Shown here piece by piece: positions 29,764 through 37,628 of a stretch of DNA of 64,000 nucleotides. The position numbers and the translations under genes were made by a program. The DNA is taken from the NCBI GenBank assembly GCA_021151685.1, contig JAGKWS010000003.1, positions 1-64,000 of the forward strand, given 5' to 3'. The notes below the pieces were generated by a model that worked only from the letters and a program-made list of their open reading frames with translations, was not told the DNA's origin and ran no database searches. The stretch's first letter is position 1; each line of letters begins with the position of its first letter. This DNA is from Chitinophagaceae bacterium. Lineage in GTDB: Bacteria > Bacteroidota > Bacteroidia > Chitinophagales > Chitinophagaceae.

Positions 29764-29786
29764 GTTCTGGTTTTATCAGAATACGC

Positions 29787-29816
29787 CAAAAGCAGGTCTT
29801 TAAGGGCCTGCTTTTG
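29787..29816 (+). terminator. Intrinsic terminator
   Basis: 10-bp stem CAAAAGCAGG with CCTGCTTTTG around a 10-nt loop, just after the barrel gene. T-rich on both sides, so it may also stop minus-strand transcription from the M56 gene. Confidence 0.75.
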
Positions 29817-29838
29817 TTATTATTGATTAGTATCACAA

Positions 29839-31044
29839 CTACAACACAAACGCCACTGGCAAGTACATTTCTGTTTTTACAGGTTGGTTATCTTTCGTTC
29901 CGGGCTTCCAACCGGGTATGAGCCTGATGACGCGCAGTGCCTCTGCTGTCAACAACTCGTCTGGCGACCTCTTCACCTCTGTTTCTACCAACTTTCCTGT
30001 TTCGTCTATTACCAGTTTCACCACCACACGCCCGGTTATCTTTTTTGTTTTAGCAGCATCGGGATACTTGATGTTTGCCGATAAAAACTGAACCAGGTCT
30101 ACTTTTGCCTCGGGCATTTTCGTATTATCGGCTTCGCCATGAAAGGCAGTTGCGCCTACTTTTGAAACTGCGGATGGCTCGGAGGGAGCAATTGCGGGTT
30201 TGCAACTCTGCAGGTATACCATACCAGCCATCAATAAGAGGCCAGCGGCTGATGCAACCATCACTTTTTGCCGCACAGCACCGTGCTGTACTTTGTTGTT
30301 TTGTAGCATAATAATTCTACGTTTTATGGGATGAGAAAAAAAAGTGTTGCATAAAGAAAATGACGAAGTGGAAAATGCCTGATTCAAGAGAAAGGTTCCA
30401 TATTGGGGGTTGGTTCTGGCAGCAAACGCATCGGCCTCATACTCGTGTACCATTCTCAGCTCCTTCAAAATATAGGCGAGCAAAAAATTGGGCCAAAGGA
30501 TACAACGAAGCAGTCGTAGTACAACAATGTCGGCACTATGCCCACGCTGCACATGGCATACCTCATGTTGCAGTATGGTCTCATTCACTTCGCCTGCTGG
30601 GAAGAATACATATCTGCCAAAACTGCCCGGACCTGCCTTTACATTTGTAACTATGGTAATTTTATTTGTAACTGTATGTATTTTGCCCTGTTTTAGTAAC
30701 CGCACCATGGTACCCAACTGTATAAAGAAAGCTATGAAATGACCCAATGCGGTGAGGCCGTAAAGCATAGGGATGGACAAAATGTTGACAATGAGAAAGT
30801 TTGATTCTCCCCTGCCCACAGCCCATGTGGGTACAACTATGCCGGGCATGCTGAAAACTGGTATTGCTGTGGAAAATGATGCTGGCAATGTAATGAATGG
30901 AATGACTACCGAAAAAACCGCAATACACAGCAGATAGAATCTGGCAGTGGCAGGCACTACCCTATCTTTTAGTATAAGTGCATACACACCGAACAACAGC
31001 GAAGTAGCTGCCACATTCTTTAGCAAATAAAATAGCACTTCCAT
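29839..31044 (-). CDS. M56-family (BlaR1-like) membrane metallopeptidase with TonB C-terminal domain
   Basis: 401 residues. About four membrane helices in the first 270 residues enclose the zinc protease motif HEVCH (160-164), with downstream HEYEADAFA as the third-ligand region. Helix 4 (about residues 262-282) is followed by a periplasmic linker and a TonB C-terminal domain (KYPDAAKTKKITGRVVVKLVIDE...). There is no penicillin-binding sensor domain as in BlaR1. By analogy it senses an envelope signal and cleaves the BlaI-type repressor encoded 1 nt upstream. TonB-like ends on M56 proteins are frequent in Bacteroidota. Confidence 0.87.
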   Translation of the reverse strand: MEVLFYLLKNVAATSLLFGVYALILKDRVVPATARFYLLCIAVFSVVIPFITLPASFSTAIPVFSMPGIVVPTWAVGRGESNFLIVNILSIPMLYGLTALGHFIAFFIQLGTMVRLLKQGKIHTVTNKITIVTNVKAGPGSFGRYVFFPAGEVNETILQHEVCHVQRGHSADIVVLRLLRCILWPNFLLAYILKELRMVHEYEADAFAARTNPQYGTFLLNQAFSTSSFSLCNTFFSHPIKRRIIMLQNNKVQHGAVRQKVMVASAAGLLLMAGMVYLQSCKPAIAPSEPSAVSKVGATAFHGEADNTKMPEAKVDLVQFLSANIKYPDAAKTKKITGRVVVKLVIDETGKLVETEVKRSPDELLTAEALRVIRLIPGWKPGTKDNQPVKTEMYLPVAFVL

Positions 31045-31045
31045 G

Positions 31046-31417
31046 TTATTGCTGTTTTTTTAGTTCTGATAGGATTTCTTCCAACTCTTTGATGCTGATG
31101 TCCTTCTCTCTGGCAAAGAACGATACCATGCCGTGGTATGAATTGCCAAAGTATTTTTTCACAAACTCGCCCATGGTCTTTCGGCTGTAGTCTTCCTTTC
31201 TTACCAACGGGAAATAGCGATTGGCTTTTCCGAACGACTCGAAACCGACAAAGCCTTTATCGTTCAATATCTTAATGATGGTACTTACGGTATTGTAATG
31301 TGGCTTCGGCTCTGGCAACAGATCTACTATGTCTTTTATAAAACCTTTGTTCAATTGCCACAATACCTGCATTATCTCCTCCTCGGCTCGTGTGAGTGTC
31401 TTATGAGTATTATCCAT
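31046..31417 (-). CDS. BlaI/MecI-family transcriptional repressor
   Basis: 123 residues: winged-helix DNA-binding domain (TRAEEEIMQVLWQLNKGFIKDIV, then HYNTVSTIIKILNDKGFV), with a C-terminal dimerisation part. It should repress its own operon with the M56 gene and be inactivated by proteolysis. The gene begins 8 bp from the first of three ACTAA-N4-TTAGT sites, consistent with autorepression. The M56 start follows its stop by 1 nt. Confidence 0.92.
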   Translation of the reverse strand: MDNTHKTLTRAEEEIMQVLWQLNKGFIKDIVDLLPEPKPHYNTVSTIIKILNDKGFVGFESFGKANRYFPLVRKEDYSRKTMGEFVKKYFGNSYHGMVSFFAREKDISIKELEEILSELKKQQ

Positions 31418-31424
31418 TACTTCA

Positions 31425-31478
31425 ACTAAATTTTTAGTAAATCTACTAACTATTTAGTTAAACAACTAATTTTTTAGT
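31425..31478 (-). promoter_or_regulatory. Three tandem operators of the BlaI-type repressor
   Basis: Sites ACTAAATTTTTAGT (31425-31438), ACTAACTATTTAGT (31445-31458) and ACTAATTTTTTAGT (31465-31478) share the dyad ACTAA-N4-TTAGT and recur exactly every 20 bp, two helical turns. A minus-strand promoter overlaps them: TTG (31463-31465), 17 nt, TAGATTTA (31438-31445). Binding would block it. Confidence 0.7.
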
Positions 31479-31558
31479 AGAAGTTCGTAAAAATAATTTC
31501 CAACAATCATGCCGGCTCGCCGCCGAATGCTGGCATCATTATTGCATCATTAAAATTG

Positions 31559-31566
31559 TATCTTTG
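31559..31566 (+). promoter_or_regulatory. Candidate -7 element for lipoprotein gene
   Basis: TATCTTTG, exact match. It favours translation from the ATG at 31600 (leader about 27 nt) over the ATG at 31579 (about 6 nt). Confidence 0.4.
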
Positions 31567-31599
31567 GTTATCGGATTTATGCGCCCTCATTCGGTATTG

Positions 31600-32247
31600 A
31601 TGAATATAAGAACACTTATTGTGGCTGGTCTTGCAGGCCTAAGTAGCTGTAGTATTTCAGACCCACTACCCAAACAACAACCATTGTACGATGTATCGTA
31701 TTCGGGCAATTTGATAATTGGTGACTCTATTTCCTTTCAGAGTAGTGCCCCTGCCAACAGTGTTTTTCATTGGACATTCAGTAATGGTACCGAGTCATTT
31801 CAAGCCCAACCACGTATTGCATTCTATAAGAGCCACGCCAATGGTGCAGCAATAGCTGATGATACAGTAATACTGGTGGTGAATAACGCTCTATACCGCC
31901 CCAACATTAAAACATTCAGACTGAAACCACCGGTACCAAGGGTTATTGGCAACAGGGCATGGAAAGGCGGCTACCAAAAATTGTATGGCAAATGTTGCCC
32001 CGGACTGGTACCGCAGCCCCTCAATGACACCACGTTCAATACCATTGCTATAGATGAGAATACTGTTGCTACCTGGAGCAACAATATACCGTGGCTGGCA
32101 GATAGTGCCTACTTTAGTAATGAACGCCGTGTGGGCAGGCACAATGCTACCACACTGCGATACACAAAAGATACCCTTTTCTTTAGCACCAGAACCGGCA
32201 ACGATACCAGTTGGATAGAGTATAGCTGGTACCACAAATATCAATAA
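31600..32247 (+). CDS. Predicted lipoprotein with PKD-like N-terminal domain
   Basis: 215 residues from the ATG at 31600 (MNIRTLIVAGLAGLSSC, lipobox at about residue 17). An ATG at 31579 would add seven residues. The mature N-terminus (VSYSGNLIIGDSISFQSSAP...FHWTFSNGTES) looks like a PKD-type beta sandwich; the C-terminal half has a CC pair (YGKCCPG) and an extracellular-style beta-rich composition. Divergent from the BlaI operon. Function unknown. Confidence 0.7.
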   Translation: MNIRTLIVAGLAGLSSCSISDPLPKQQPLYDVSYSGNLIIGDSISFQSSAPANSVFHWTFSNGTESFQAQPRIAFYKSHANGAAIADDTVILVVNNALYRPNIKTFRLKPPVPRVIGNRAWKGGYQKLYGKCCPGLVPQPLNDTTFNTIAIDENTVATWSNNIPWLADSAYFSNERRVGRHNATTLRYTKDTLFFSTRTGNDTSWIEYSWYHKYQ

Positions 32248-32251
32248 TACT

Positions 32252-32383
32252 ATGAATGAACCTGTACAGGACGCAGAAAACGACAATACCCGCTATTGGC
32301 AAGGGTGGTATTGGTTGGTTACGGGTGCATTGGCGGTACAAATAGCGTTGTATGCATGGTGTACCGCATACTTTAAGGCATAG
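32252..32383 (+). CDS. 43-residue single-helix membrane protein
   Basis: ATG at 32252, four nt after the lipoprotein stop, TAG at 32381-32383. It encodes MNEPVQDAENDNTRYWQG, then a hydrophobic helix WYWLVTGALAVQIALYAW and a short tail. Placement right after a lipoprotein gene and the acidic-then-hydrophobic layout argue that it is real. Too short for family assignment. Confidence 0.5.
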   Translation: MNEPVQDAENDNTRYWQGWYWLVTGALAVQIALYAWCTAYFKA

Positions 32384-32386
32384 CCG

Positions 32387-33316
32387 CTACCCTACCAGTG
32401 CAGCCATTGCTGCCAGTTTGTCTTTGTGAAGTTGTGCTTTCAGTGCTTCCAGCCCTTCAAACTTCTCCTCGGCACGTAACCATTGTACAAACTCTATGCG
32501 AATAATATTGCCGTAAATATCCTTATCAAAATCGAGGATGTTTACCTCGGGCTTTACCGTGCGGTCGCTGGTAACGGTTGGGTTATAACCAATGCTCATC
32601 ATACCCTTATACCGGACACCATCTACCCACACATACACAGCATAAATACCCACGCCGGGCATTACCTGATCGGGCTCTGAAAGAAGCAGATTGGCCGTAG
32701 GATAACCAATGGTGCGGCCCAGTTTCTGCCCATGTACTACTTCGCCACTTACGGTATAGCAGCGGCCCAACATTTCATTGGCATCGGCAATATTGCCGGC
32801 TGCTATAGCCTTGCGTATGCGGGTAGAACTTACTGCGGCCTCGTGTATCTGCTGTGCGGGTATCTCGGTAACACTATACCCGTAAGCGGGTGCATACTGT
32901 TTCAGAAGGTCGATATTACCTGCCCGGTCGTGCCCAAAGCGATGGTCGTAACCAATAACAATACTATGAGGATTGAATGGCTGTACCAATACTTCCTCGA
33001 GGTATTGTGCGGCCGACATAGCGGCAAAGGCAGGTGTGAATGGTACTACGACCACATGATGAATACCAGTGGCGGCTATCAGTTGCAGCTTGTCTTGAAG
33101 AGGTGTGATGATACCCAATGGCTGGTCTGGGAACAGCACTTTGCGCGGGTGTGGTTCGAAGGTAAGTAACACGCTTTCGCCATCTACCCTGCGGGCATGG
33201 GCGGCAACCTCGGCCAGTATGGCGCAGTGGCCTTTGTGTACCCCATCGAATGTACCAATGGTTACTACCGCCCGCTGCATACCGACAATGTCATTCAGAT
33301 CTGTGTAAACCGCCAT
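32387..33316 (-). CDS. ribF: Bifunctional riboflavin kinase / FAD synthetase
   Basis: 309 residues. The N-terminal nucleotidyltransferase domain has TIGTFDGVHKGH, IGYDHRFGHDRAG and SSTRIRKAI. The C-terminal flavokinase domain has GEVVHGQKLGRTIGYPTANL and PEVNILDFDKDIYG. It makes FMN and FAD from riboflavin with ATP in the cytosol. A TACCTTTG box at 33328-33335 ends 12 nt before the ATG. Secure. Confidence 0.95.
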   Translation of the reverse strand: MAVYTDLNDIVGMQRAVVTIGTFDGVHKGHCAILAEVAAHARRVDGESVLLTFEPHPRKVLFPDQPLGIITPLQDKLQLIAATGIHHVVVVPFTPAFAAMSAAQYLEEVLVQPFNPHSIVIGYDHRFGHDRAGNIDLLKQYAPAYGYSVTEIPAQQIHEAAVSSTRIRKAIAAGNIADANEMLGRCYTVSGEVVHGQKLGRTIGYPTANLLLSEPDQVMPGVGIYAVYVWVDGVRYKGMMSIGYNPTVTSDRTVKPEVNILDFDKDIYGNIIRIEFVQWLRAEEKFEGLEALKAQLHKDKLAAMAALVG

Positions 33317-33327
33317 AGAAATCTGCG

Positions 33328-33335
33328 CAAAGGTA
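33328..33335 (-). promoter_or_regulatory. Candidate -7 element of ribF
   Basis: TACCTTTG on the minus strand, 12 nt from the ATG, followed by GCGC as at prfB. No -33 match. The implied leader is only a few nt. Confidence 0.4.
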
Positions 33336-33421
33336 GTATTTCCGCCATTGGTTGCGCCATACCCGGCACACTATACTTCAAAGGTAAAGTAGCGACTTGG
33401 TAGTAAAATCTATGAATAAAA

Positions 33422-33442
33422 AAGGCTGCAAATTGCAGCCTT
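33422..33442 (-). terminator. Intrinsic terminator of the DUF6934-like operon
   Basis: 8-bp stem AAGGCTGC with GCAGCCTT around a 5-nt loop; on the minus strand it is followed by a T run. Confidence 0.75.
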
Positions 33443-33462
33443 AAAATTTATTGATAAATGTA

Positions 33463-33621
33463 CTATTGCTTTGCTAACTCTATCTTCTTCATGTATTCTT
33501 TTGCCTTTTCTAATTTATCGGGGAACAATACCCGATCTTTTAGCTTATTAGCTACTAAAGATAGTAAACCTTTTTGTGGTACTGTTACCAATCTTTCGGT
33601 ACTATTTTCTTTAGTTCTCAT
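33463..33621 (-). CDS. 52-residue basic protein overlapping a DUF6934-like gene
   Basis: ATG at 33621, TAG ending at 33463. The sequence starts MRTKENSTERLVTVPQKG and ends ELAKQ; it is Lys-rich and predicted helical with no membrane segment. It begins inside the 3' end of the DUF6934-like gene (11-nt overlap) and is followed by a terminator, so the two form a compact two-gene operon. Not recognised. Tight overlap of a small and a larger gene resembles toxin-antitoxin or regulator-effector pairs, but that is inference. Confidence 0.55.
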   Translation of the reverse strand: MRTKENSTERLVTVPQKGLLSLVANKLKDRVLFPDKLEKAKEYMKKIELAKQ

Positions 33622-34180
33622 GTTGCAAATTTAATCTTTTCTTACAAAAAACAGTATCATACTTCTTACCCTTAACGTAAATTTCCTTTAAAATTGTGCC
33701 ATCGCCCAGCGTTTCTCCACCCTCAAACTCATAGTCTTTTATCAATTCATCGTAATTTTTATCGACATAGTACCTATAAGTGCTAATTCGTCTTTCTGTA
33801 TTTTTACACGTTTCTTCGCAATTCTTTTTACATGCCTCCTTGCATTTGTTGATGTATTCTTGCTTAGTGTCGCTACCTTGAACCATCATTGTTGCGCCCG
33901 GATTTTCCTCGAAAAAAGATGGGATAGTGCTTAATACGGTGTTGAATACAGCATAATGATCCCCATTATTGGTGTCGATTAAATCGTTCAATTGTTCTGT
34001 TTCAAAATCATAATCACCGAATGCCAGGTTATATAAATGGTCTTGTTCGTGTGGCTCCACATACTGGTATTCTACCGCCTTTACTATATCTCTTTTACCA
34101 TTGCTAACAAACAGATACTTTATAGAGACGTTGTCCTTAAATTCTTCTGTAGGGTATATATTAGGGTATTTCCCAGCCAT
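33611..34180 (-). CDS. DUF6934-like protein with a Cys-rich helical insertion
   Basis: 189 residues, cytosolic. N-terminus resembles DUF6934 (SIKYLFVSNGKRDIVKAVEYQYV, then NLAFGDYDFETEQLNDL and NNGDHYAVFNTVLSTIP). After MVQGSDTKQEY it carries a segment with four Cys at exact four-residue spacing (KCKEACKKNCEETCK), placing them along one face of a helix. The end returns to the family pattern (KKYDTVFCKKRL). The codon usage here is more AT-rich than in neighbouring genes, a hint of horizontal transfer. Function unknown. First gene of a two-gene unit divergent from prfB. Confidence 0.6.
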   Translation of the reverse strand: MAGKYPNIYPTEEFKDNVSIKYLFVSNGKRDIVKAVEYQYVEPHEQDHLYNLAFGDYDFETEQLNDLIDTNNGDHYAVFNTVLSTIPSFFEENPGATMMVQGSDTKQEYINKCKEACKKNCEETCKNTERRISTYRYYVDKNYDELIKDYEFEGGETLGDGTILKEIYVKGKKYDTVFCKKRLNLQHEN

Positions 34181-34295
34181 TTATAAAATTTGCGCAAATA
34201 TAGTCATATGCACAATGTATTTTATAGTGTAGGTAATTTTCAAACTGAGACAATACCAGCCACTTCATATATGATGGGATTGGGCTGTTTCGCCG

Positions 34296-34303
34296 TACCT
34301 TTG
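34296..34303 (+). promoter_or_regulatory. -7 element of prfB
   Basis: TACCTTTG, exact, ending 8 nt before the prfB ATG. The transcript would have almost no leader. Confidence 0.5.
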
Positions 34304-34311
34304 CGCCACAT

Positions 34312-35397
34312 ATGACACAAGAAAACCTGAAGGAGATGCGGGATCGCACGGCGCATCTGCATCGCTTTCTGCGTATAGAAGACCGCCTTGGCAAACTGGA
34401 AAACGACCGTCAGCTGTCGCTGGCTCCCGGTTTCTGGGACGATAACGCACGGGCTACCGGAATACTGAAAGAAATAAAAATCAATAAATACTGGGTAGAC
34501 TTTTACGAACAGGTAAATGGTGCGGTAGAGGATTTTGCCGTATTGTTCGACTTTTGGAAAGAAGGCGAAGCCCGCGAAGAAGAAGTGCAGGAAGCCTATA
34601 ACAAAGCACTGCACGATATAGACGAGCTGGAGTTTAAGAGTACGCTGGATGCACCGGAAGACGAAATGCCGGCCATGCTGGTGATAAACAGTGGAGCAGG
34701 TGGTACCGAAAGCCAGGACTGGGCCGAAATGCTGATGCGTATGTACCGCATGTATGGCGAAAAGCAGGGATGGAAGGTGAGCGAGGTAGATGTACAATAT
34801 GGCGATGGTGCAGGCATTAAGCAGGCTACGCTGGAATTTGACGGGGCATTTGCCTATGGCTTGCTGAAAGCAGAAAGTGGCGTACACCGATTGGTGCGTA
34901 TATCTCCGTTCGACTCTAATGCACGCAGGCACACCTCATTTGCATCGGTATTTGTGTACCCGCTGATAGATGATACCATAGAAATACAGGTGAGCCCGGC
35001 CGATTTGGAATGGGCCTTCTTCAGGTCTGGCGGCTCTGGTGGCCAGAACGTGAACAAGGTAGAAACAGCGGTGCGTCTGAAACACATACCTACGGGCATT
35101 ATAGTAGAGTGCCAGCAGGCGCGTACACAGGGCGAGAACCGCGAAAAAGCATTGACCATGCTGAAAAGCCGCCTGTACGAAGAAGAAATGCGCAAGCGCG
35201 AAGAAGCCCTGAATGCCGCCAACGCCAACAAGAAAAAGATTGAATGGGGCTCGCAGATACGCAGCTACGTATTTCACCCATACAAGATGATAAAAGACCA
35301 TCGTACCGACCATGAGGTGGGCAATGTGCAACCTGTAATGGACGGCGAACTGGATGACTTTATAAAGGCATACCTGATGTCGGCACGTGAGACGTAA
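34312..35397 (+). CDS. prfB: Peptide chain release factor 2, without programmed frameshift
   Basis: 361 residues. It recognises UGA/UAA and triggers peptide release. It has the RF2 tripeptide SPF (198-200) and the catalytic GGQ (243-245) in GSGGQNVNKVETAVRLKH. The frame is continuous: where E. coli prfB has the CUU UGA C shift site the sequence reads TTT CTG CGT ATA, encoding FLRI, so no autoregulatory frameshift is possible at that site. The leader is about 2-8 nt. Divergent from the DUF6934-like operon. Secure. Confidence 0.96.
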   Translation: MTQENLKEMRDRTAHLHRFLRIEDRLGKLENDRQLSLAPGFWDDNARATGILKEIKINKYWVDFYEQVNGAVEDFAVLFDFWKEGEAREEEVQEAYNKALHDIDELEFKSTLDAPEDEMPAMLVINSGAGGTESQDWAEMLMRMYRMYGEKQGWKVSEVDVQYGDGAGIKQATLEFDGAFAYGLLKAESGVHRLVRISPFDSNARRHTSFASVFVYPLIDDTIEIQVSPADLEWAFFRSGGSGGQNVNKVETAVRLKHIPTGIIVECQQARTQGENREKALTMLKSRLYEEEMRKREEALNAANANKKKIEWGSQIRSYVFHPYKMIKDHRTDHEVGNVQPVMDGELDDFIKAYLMSARET

Positions 35398-35449
35398 TAA
35401 TTTGGGGGGAAGAAGATAGTACCGCAATGGTACCAGACCATGTAGAACA

Positions 35450-37222
35450 ATGAGTGCTGCAACACAAAAAAAGAAATCGATAGACCTGAGGCTGCTGGGC
35501 CGCATATTTGCTTTTACTGCCCCTTATAGATCTACACTATATCTGGCGGCGGTACTGGCCATTGTATTGGCTGGTCTGTCGCCTTTACGCCCATGGCTCA
35601 TCAAGCTCTCTGTAGATAAATATGTGGCCGGGCATATGCTGGAAGGGCTTATTCGCATCAGCATTATTCAGTTTGGGTTGTTGCTGGTAGAGAGTCTATT
35701 ACGCTTCTGGTTTACCTACAGGGCCAACTGGCTGGGCCAGACCGTGGTAAACGATATGCGGAACACGGTGTTTAAGAAAATTCTTCACCAGAATATAGGC
35801 TGGTACGACCGTACCCCCATAGGGGCACTCACCACCCGCACCATCAACGATATTGAAGCCATCAATGATATATTCTCTGAGGGTATCATCTCTATTGTGG
35901 CCGATATACTCACCATCATTTCCATCATTACTGTGATGTTGCTTACCGACTGGCGACTGACGCTGGTGTGTCTCAGCACGTTTCCGTTGCTGATACTGGC
36001 TACGTGGTGGTTCAAGGAAGAGGTGAACAAATCTTTTCAGCGGGTGCGCAATGCGGTATCGGCCCTCAATGCCTTTGTGCAAGAGCACCTTACCGGTATG
36101 TACATAGTACAGGCATTTGCCGCTCAGGATCGCGAACTGGGCAAGTTCAACAACATCAATAAGGAACACCGTGATGCCAACATTAAGGGCATTTTTGCCT
36201 ATTCGGTATTTTTTCCGCTGGTAGAGATCATACTGGCATTGGCATTGGGATTGCTGGTATGGTATGGAGCATCGCGTATACTGCATGCGGGCACTACACC
36301 CGGCGATATTATTGCCTTTGTGATGTACCTCAATCTGTTGTTTCGCCCACTGCGTATGATGGCCGATAAGTTCAATGTATTGCAAATGGGCATTATAGCG
36401 GCAGACAGGGTATTTACCGTGCTGGACAGTACCGAAAACCTGCAAGACAATGGTAGCTTGAAGGCCGATGATATAAAGGGGGAAATACAATTCAAAGATG
36501 TTTATTTCCGCTACAAGCCCGAAACGCCCGTACTGCGGGGAGTTTCTTTTCACCTGCCTGCCGGGCGCACCATGGCGGTGGTGGGGCATACCGGGGCAGG
36601 AAAGACATCGCTCATCAGTATTCTGAGCCGCCTATACGAGATAGAAAGCGGCCACATTATTATAGACGGCAAAGACCTGAAGGAATACGACATATACAGC
36701 CTGCGCCAGCGTATAGGTGTGGTGTTGCAAGATGTTTTCCTGTTCTCGGGCTCGGTGGCCGATAACATAACCCTGCGCAACCCAGCCATAAGCCGGACGC
36801 AGGTGGAGCAAGCCTGCCAAATTTTGGGCATTCACGACTTCATCACCCGCCTGCCGGGCGGTTACGATTTTCAGGTAATGGAGCGGGGCAGCACCCTGTC
36901 GCAGGGGCAGCGGCAATTGCTCTCTTTTGCGCGGGCGTTGCTGGCCAACCCTGCCATACTGATACTGGATGAAGCCACGTCATCGGTAGATAGCGAAACC
37001 GAACAACTGATACAAAAAGCTATAGATACCCTCATCAGCGGCCGAACCTCTATTGTTATAGCCCATAGACTGTCTACCATCCGCAAGGCCGATGAGATAA
37101 TAGTGATGGACAAAGGCACCATTATAGAACGCGGCAACCACGATGCGCTTATAGCTGCCCAGGGCGAGTACCATAGCCTGTACACGGCGGTGGAAAAGAG
37201 TAAGGAGAAAGAGGTATTGTAG
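35450..37222 (+). CDS. ABC exporter, MsbA-like half-transporter
   Basis: 590 residues: six membrane helices (about residues 20-310) and a C-terminal nucleotide-binding domain with Walker A GHTGAGKT (379-386), the signature STLSQGQRQLLSFARALL, Walker B ILILDEATSSVD and the H-loop IVIAHRLST. It would work as a homodimer in the inner membrane. In Bacteroidota such proteins may flip lipid A or export drugs; sequence alone does not decide. Starts 52 bp after prfB and may be read through from it. Confidence 0.9.
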   Translation: MSAATQKKKSIDLRLLGRIFAFTAPYRSTLYLAAVLAIVLAGLSPLRPWLIKLSVDKYVAGHMLEGLIRISIIQFGLLLVESLLRFWFTYRANWLGQTVVNDMRNTVFKKILHQNIGWYDRTPIGALTTRTINDIEAINDIFSEGIISIVADILTIISIITVMLLTDWRLTLVCLSTFPLLILATWWFKEEVNKSFQRVRNAVSALNAFVQEHLTGMYIVQAFAAQDRELGKFNNINKEHRDANIKGIFAYSVFFPLVEIILALALGLLVWYGASRILHAGTTPGDIIAFVMYLNLLFRPLRMMADKFNVLQMGIIAADRVFTVLDSTENLQDNGSLKADDIKGEIQFKDVYFRYKPETPVLRGVSFHLPAGRTMAVVGHTGAGKTSLISILSRLYEIESGHIIIDGKDLKEYDIYSLRQRIGVVLQDVFLFSGSVADNITLRNPAISRTQVEQACQILGIHDFITRLPGGYDFQVMERGSTLSQGQRQLLSFARALLANPAILILDEATSSVDSETEQLIQKAIDTLISGRTSIVIAHRLSTIRKADEIIVMDKGTIIERGNHDALIAAQGEYHSLYTAVEKSKEKEVL

Positions 37223-37234
37223 GTTCGAATAATG

Positions 37235-37468
37235 CTACTTGTCGTCAACTACGTTTCTACCTCCATCATATCTTAGCGATGCATCCTTCATTATTTTGCT
37301 GATACTTTCCGGTGAAACTTCGGCTTTCTCCGCGATTTTTATCATCAAACGAGTTTGTGCTTTAACGTTTGATACGATTGTTGGAATTGAGAAAACTAAT
37401 CTCATGAGGATAATCCCAAGTACAACTATCGCCAATGCGGCAATTATAAGAAACGCAGATGTGTCCAT
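37235..37468 (-). CDS. Small membrane protein of unknown function
   Basis: 77 residues. One N-terminal helix (FLIIAALAIVVLGIILMRLVF), then a conserved-looking cytosolic tail SIPTIVSNVKAQTRLMIKIAEKAEVSPESI. A plus-strand frame of similar length overlaps but is less protein-like. Such one-helix proteins with an 'FSI.TIV.N..AQ..L...IA' motif occur in other Bacteroidota, as far as I recall. Confidence 0.65.
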   Translation of the reverse strand: MDTSAFLIIAALAIVVLGIILMRLVFSIPTIVSNVKAQTRLMIKIAEKAEVSPESISKIMKDASLRYDGGRNVVDDK

Positions 37469-37628
37469 GGCCCTTTAATGTTCAATTATTATTGTTCGAA
37501 TACCAATTCCAATGAAGAAAAAATGGAATTGGTGGTATCAAACGAACGTACTAAATATTTTTGTAAAATCATCCAACAGTAGATACTATTGAGGCTGATT
37601 TGGTCGTTTCAGCTTTGATTCTGTTTCC

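Noticed and set aside
37239..37478. Plus-strand frame overlapping the small membrane gene
   Set aside because: The minus-strand protein has a clear helix and charged tail; the plus-strand frame is its shadow.
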